7,404 nucleotides of DNA from an uncultured Clostridia bacterium (lineage in GTDB: Bacteria; Bacillota; Clostridia; Oscillospirales; Oscillospiraceae): the NCBI GenBank assembly GCA_947177115.1, contig CAMWTG010000138.1:1-7404 (forward strand), read 5' to 3'. A program made the translations under genes and the position numbers. Of the stretch, positions 5,527-7,404 are shown piece after piece (the first letter of the stretch is position 1; every line of letters starts with the position of its first letter). The notes below the pieces were generated by a model. It worked only from the letters and a program-made list of their open reading frames with translations. It ran no database searches and was not told the origin of the DNA.

Positions 5527-5557
5527 TTGACCTTCCCCCTGGTGGAAGGTATATAAT
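5527..5557 (+). promoter_or_regulatory. MerR-type promoter of the merR operon
   Basis: The -35 TTGACC (5527-5532) and a perfect -10 TATAAT (5552-5557) are 19 bp apart, the over-long spacer that is the hallmark of MerR-regulated promoters. The spacer carries a perfect dyad, ACCTTCC (5530-5536), 7 nt, GGAAGGT (5544-5550), very similar to the CueR-type operators known for the family. The most likely ligand is the MerR protein encoded 23 bp downstream, giving autoregulation. Confidence 0.85.
5530..5550. promoter_or_regulatory. MerR operator dyad
   Basis: This is a perfect inverted repeat of two 7-nt half-sites separated by 7 nt, centred at 5540 between the -35 and -10 elements. The position and the arm sequence CTTCC/GGAAG are those expected for a MerR dimer that twists over-spaced promoter DNA. 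Confidence 0.82.
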
Positions 5558-5579
5558 AGCCAGGAAAAGAGGGAAGTCC

Positions 5580-6230
5580 GTGAAGATCAACGAGGTCGAG
5601 GCCCTGGTGGGTATTACAAAAAAGAATATTCGTTTCTATGAGGAGAAGGGCCTGCTGTCCCCCAGCCGCAACAGCGAGAATGGCTACCGGGACTATGGCG
5701 AGGCGGAGGTGGCAGTGCTGCGGCGGATCAAGCTCATGCGAAAGCTGGGGGTCCCCATTGAGGAGATCCGGCGGATGCAGGAGGGGACCCAGACCGTAGG
5801 CGATGGCATGCGGCGGCATCTGGTGACCCTGGAGCGGGAGCGGCAGAATCTGGAGGAATCGGTCCGGCTGTGCCGGCTGCTTCAGGAGCGGACCGAGCCC
5901 CTGCGGGAACTGGATGCCCAGAGCGTGCTGGAGGAAATGGAGAAGCTGGAGCAGTCCGGCACCACCTTCCAGAACAAGCAGAAGCAGGATGTACGTATCC
6001 GGTATGTGGCCCCCGTTGTGATCGCGGCGGTAATGGTGGTCCTGCTGGCTGCCCTGGCCGGACTGTTTATCTGGGGCTTTATGGAGGATCCCGCCTCTGC
6101 GCCGCCGCTGGCTCTAGTGGCGGTCCTGGCCGCCATCCCCGCTTTTCTCATCTGCGGCGTTTTGTTCGCTCTGTTCCAGCGTATCCGTGAAATCGGGAAA
6201 GGAGAGATTGACGATGCAAAAAAATACTAG
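5580..6230 (+). CDS. MerR-family transcriptional regulator with C-terminal two-helix membrane domain
   Basis: The protein has 216 residues. Residues 1-70 are a standard MerR winged-helix domain (KINEVEALVGITKKNIRFYEEKGLL, then NGYRDY and LRRIKLMRKLGVPIEEI), followed by the usual dimerising coiled coil to about residue 126. In place of a soluble ligand domain there is a basic stretch (KQKQDVRIR) and two hydrophobic helices, about 143-167 and 176-199, ending in the tail QRIREIGKGEIDDAKKY. The basic flank predicts both ends in the cytoplasm, so the DNA-binding part would be tethered to the membrane. The GTG start at 5580 fits the MerR N-terminus and has GAGGG (5569-5573) 6 nt upstream. Its promoter carries a MerR operator. 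The next gene starts inside its tail codons. The signal sensed is unknown; a membrane or cell-envelope stress, or the small membrane proteins encoded next, are candidates. Confidence 0.88.
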   Translation: MKINEVEALVGITKKNIRFYEEKGLLSPSRNSENGYRDYGEAEVAVLRRIKLMRKLGVPIEEIRRMQEGTQTVGDGMRRHLVTLERERQNLEESVRLCRLLQERTEPLRELDAQSVLEEMEKLEQSGTTFQNKQKQDVRIRYVAPVVIAAVMVVLLAALAGLFIWGFMEDPASAPPLALVAVLAAIPAFLICGVLFALFQRIREIGKGEIDDAKKY

Positions 6231-6468
6231 GAAGAAGATCGCTCCCATCGTGGTGGCCGTGCTGGTGGTGGCTTATGTGGGGCCATTGGTGGCCATGGTG
6301 GCCTATGCCGCCGGATTGCTGGGGGCTCAGGGAGGCTGGGGCGTGCTGCCCTTCCTGTTGCTGTACGCCGCCGTGGGCGGCGCGGTGATCGTGGGCATCC
6401 TGTCCGCCATGACCCAGCGGCTGCGGGAGATCGATGGAGGGGAAGAGGATGAAGCCAGCAAATACTGA
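6214..6468 (+). CDS. Small two-helix membrane protein with shared acidic tail (first copy)
   Basis: This 84-residue protein has a basic N-terminus (MQKNTRKK), two hydrophobic helices (about 9-36 and 43-66) and the cytoplasmic tail QRLREIDGGEEDEASKY. It aligns along its whole length with the C-terminal part of the upstream MerR protein: RKKIAPIVVAV here, RIRYVAPVVIAA there, a similar loop, and the same tail. It is thus a stand-alone version of that membrane module. The start is ATG 6214, because AAAGGAGA (6198-6205) precedes it and it overlaps the merR stop codon by 17 nt; the longer in-frame start at 6187 lacks a ribosome site. Translational coupling to merR is likely. Function is unknown; pairing with the MerR membrane domain or with the next small protein is a reasonable inference. 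Confidence 0.8.
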   Translation: MQKNTRKKIAPIVVAVLVVAYVGPLVAMVAYAAGLLGAQGGWGVLPFLLLYAAVGGAVIVGILSAMTQRLREIDGGEEDEASKY

Positions 6469-6712
6469 CGGCCAGGCCGTCCGGCGGAAGAACGCCATCC
6501 TGGGAGCCCTGTCCTCCGCAGTAATGCGCCTGGCGGCGGCGGTGATCATGCTGTGGCTGCGGAGCAGCTGGGAGCCGGAGGATTTTTTGGCAAAAGTGCT
6601 GCTCATTCTGATTGTGTTGGATTTAGGGAGCATACCCTTTATCTGGATAAGTCTGAAAACAAGATTAAAAGAAATTCAAGGAGGAGAAGAAGATGCTGCT
6701 GCTCAATATTGA
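6449..6712 (+). CDS. Small two-helix membrane protein with shared acidic tail (second copy)
   Basis: This 87-residue protein is a third copy of the module: basic N-terminus (VRRKN), hydrophobic helices at about 16-37 and 47-69, and tail TRLKEIQGGEEDAAAQY. The helices themselves have diverged from the first copy; it is the layout and the tail that show the relationship. ATG 6449 is preferred over ATG 6434, since GGAGG (6437-6441) stands 7 nt upstream of 6449 and the overlap with the preceding gene (20 nt) then equals that with the following one. Codon use drifts toward A and T in the last 100 bp. The function is unknown; co-expression with the MerR regulator and the YbjQ-family protein is almost certain from the overlaps. 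Confidence 0.78.
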   Translation: MKPANTDGQAVRRKNAILGALSSAVMRLAAAVIMLWLRSSWEPEDFLAKVLLILIVLDLGSIPFIWISLKTRLKEIQGGEEDAAAQY

Positions 6713-7004
6713 CCACATACCCGGCAAAGAGATTGAGGCTCTGGGGCTGGTGAAGGGGACCGTTGTCCAGTCAAAGAACTTCGGGAAGGACTTTATGGCG
6801 GGGATGAAGACCCTGGTGGGCGGTGAGATCACCGGCTACACGGAGATGCTCATTGAGGCCCGCCAGATCGCCACCAAGCGTATGGTGGACGAGGCCCAGG
6901 CCCTGGGAGCCGATGCCATCATCAACGTTCGTTACGGCTCGTCTTCCGTCATGCAGGGAGCTGCCGAGGTTATTGCCTACGGGACTGCCGTGAAGGTGAG
7001 ATAA
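6693..7004 (+). CDS. YbjQ/UPF0145-family protein
   Basis: This 103-residue soluble protein is a full-length YbjQ (UPF0145) member. It shows the family pattern in order: IPGKEIEALGLVKGTVVQSK, then KDFMAGMKTLVGGEITGYTEM, LIEARQIATKRMVDEAQALG, ADAIINVRYGSSS and VMQGAAEVIAYGTAVKV. Family members form ring-like oligomers and are annotated as putative heavy-metal-binding proteins, but no activity is established. ATG 6693 overlaps the upstream gene by 20 nt and uses the AAGGAGGAG (6678-6686) lying in the tail codons of that gene. It is the last gene of the operon; a perfect hairpin follows 8 bp after its stop codon. Its place behind a MerR regulator is compatible with a metal- or stress-responsive unit, without proving it. 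Confidence 0.93.
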   Translation: MLLLNIDHIPGKEIEALGLVKGTVVQSKNFGKDFMAGMKTLVGGEITGYTEMLIEARQIATKRMVDEAQALGADAIINVRYGSSSVMQGAAEVIAYGTAVKVR

Positions 7005-7012
7005 GGAACATA

Positions 7013-7042
7013 GGACCCCGGAGGGTTTGCCCTCCGGGGTCC
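7013..7042. terminator. Perfect 13-bp hairpin between convergent genes
   Basis: GGACCCCGGAGGG (7013-7025) and its exact complement (7030-7042) enclose the 4-nt loop TTTG. The stem lies between the stop codons of two convergent genes and should act on both strands. There is no T-run on either side, so termination may depend on stem strength alone or on an added factor. Confidence 0.75.
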
Positions 7043-7047
7043 TGCGT

Positions 7048-7401
7048 CTATTTGTCCTCTTCCCGGCCTATCATCCGCTCCATGTATTCCAGCGGAAAAG
7101 GCGGCTGAGCCAAAGGCCGCACCGCCAGGCTCATAAGTTGCAGCGGGTCATCGTCCGAAGCCACCCGGTTGGAGTGGAATACACCGCACTTGCGGCAGCG
7201 GTGGATGAGAGCCCACTCGCCGTCCCTGCGGACCCACACGCCTGCCGGCTCCATCACACCGCCGCAGGCGGCGGCGCGGTCGCCGGGGGCATCGTCCAGG
7301 TGGACGCTGTGGAGACACTTGGGGCAGTGGTTGCGGTGGCGGGTGCCGCCGCCTGCGGGGGTAATCAGATAACCGCAGGCGCGGCAGGGGAAGGGGTGCA
7401 T
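7048..7401 (-). CDS. RNHCP-domain zinc-ribbon-like protein
   Basis: This protein of at least 117 residues carries the motif that names the family: RHRNHCPKCLHSVHLD (residues 21-36), followed by APGDRAAACGGVMEP. Seven cysteines form likely metal-binding knuckles: C6-x2-C9, C26-x2-C29 and C69-x2-C72, with C46 in the ACGG element; the conserved IHRCRKCG and NRVASDDDP segments follow. The family is small, soluble and of unknown function, probably zinc-binding. ATG 7401 matches the usual short N-terminus, but only three bases (an in-frame GAA codon) are visible beyond it, so the ribosome site cannot be seen and a start further upstream is possible. It converges with the YbjQ-family gene and belongs to a separate transcript. 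Confidence 0.9.
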   Translation of the reverse strand: MHPFPCRACGYLITPAGGGTRHRNHCPKCLHSVHLDDAPGDRAAACGGVMEPAGVWVRRDGEWALIHRCRKCGVFHSNRVASDDDPLQLMSLAVRPLAQPPFPLEYMERMIGREEDK

Positions 7402-7404
7402 TTC

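Noticed and set aside
1..7404. CRISPR array, tRNA, rRNA, insertion sequence or known riboswitch
   Set aside because: No regularly spaced direct repeats, cloverleaf, transposase frame, terminal inverted repeats with target duplication or recognisable riboswitch core were seen by eye.

Overview
The window looks like a GC-rich low-GC-clade relative: a clostridial Firmicute, probably a gut Oscillospiraceae/Ruminococcaceae-type genome. This is inferred from GC-rich codon use with clear GGAGG-type ribosome sites, plus YjfB-, YhfC-, DUF3795-, RNHCP- and YbjQ-family genes and an FtsA-like ATPase with a long C-terminal extension. No rRNA, tRNA, CRISPR array or intact mobile element is visible.

Layout. 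(A) 3-2464, rightward: the 3' part of an FtsA/PilM-like actin-fold protein carrying C-terminal repeats, a lipoprotein of unknown function and a YjfB-family putative motility protein, closed by a strong intrinsic terminator. (B) 2465-2889: an AT-rich island without a convincing protein gene. It holds two back-to-back promoters, a candidate leftward small RNA of about 100 nt ending in a perfect 18-bp terminator hairpin, and possible gene debris. (C) 2890-4584, leftward: promoter, a Cys-rich DUF3795 protein, then N-acetylglucosamine-6-phosphate deacetylase (nagA). (D) 4623-7042, rightward: a YhfC-family intramembrane protease gene, then a tightly packed operon made of a MerR regulator with a two-helix membrane domain, two small two-helix membrane proteins and a YbjQ-family protein, closed by a perfect 13-bp hairpin. 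(E) 7048 to the right edge, leftward: an RNHCP zinc-ribbon-like protein.

The most unusual part is D. The C-terminal about 78 residues of the MerR protein are a version of the same two-helix module encoded by each of the next two small genes, and all three end in a shared acidic tail of the form R(L/I)(R/K)EI-x-G-x-E-x-D-x-A-x-x-Y. The codons of that tail supply the Shine-Dalgarno and the overlapping ATG of the next gene, so the four genes form a translational cascade with overlaps of 17, 20 and 20 nt. The merR promoter has the 19-bp spacer and dyad typical of MerR targets, and a related dyad lies in the promoter of the neighbouring protease gene. A membrane-tethered MerR regulator beside an intramembrane protease suggests, but does not prove, a membrane-stress or regulated-proteolysis circuit.
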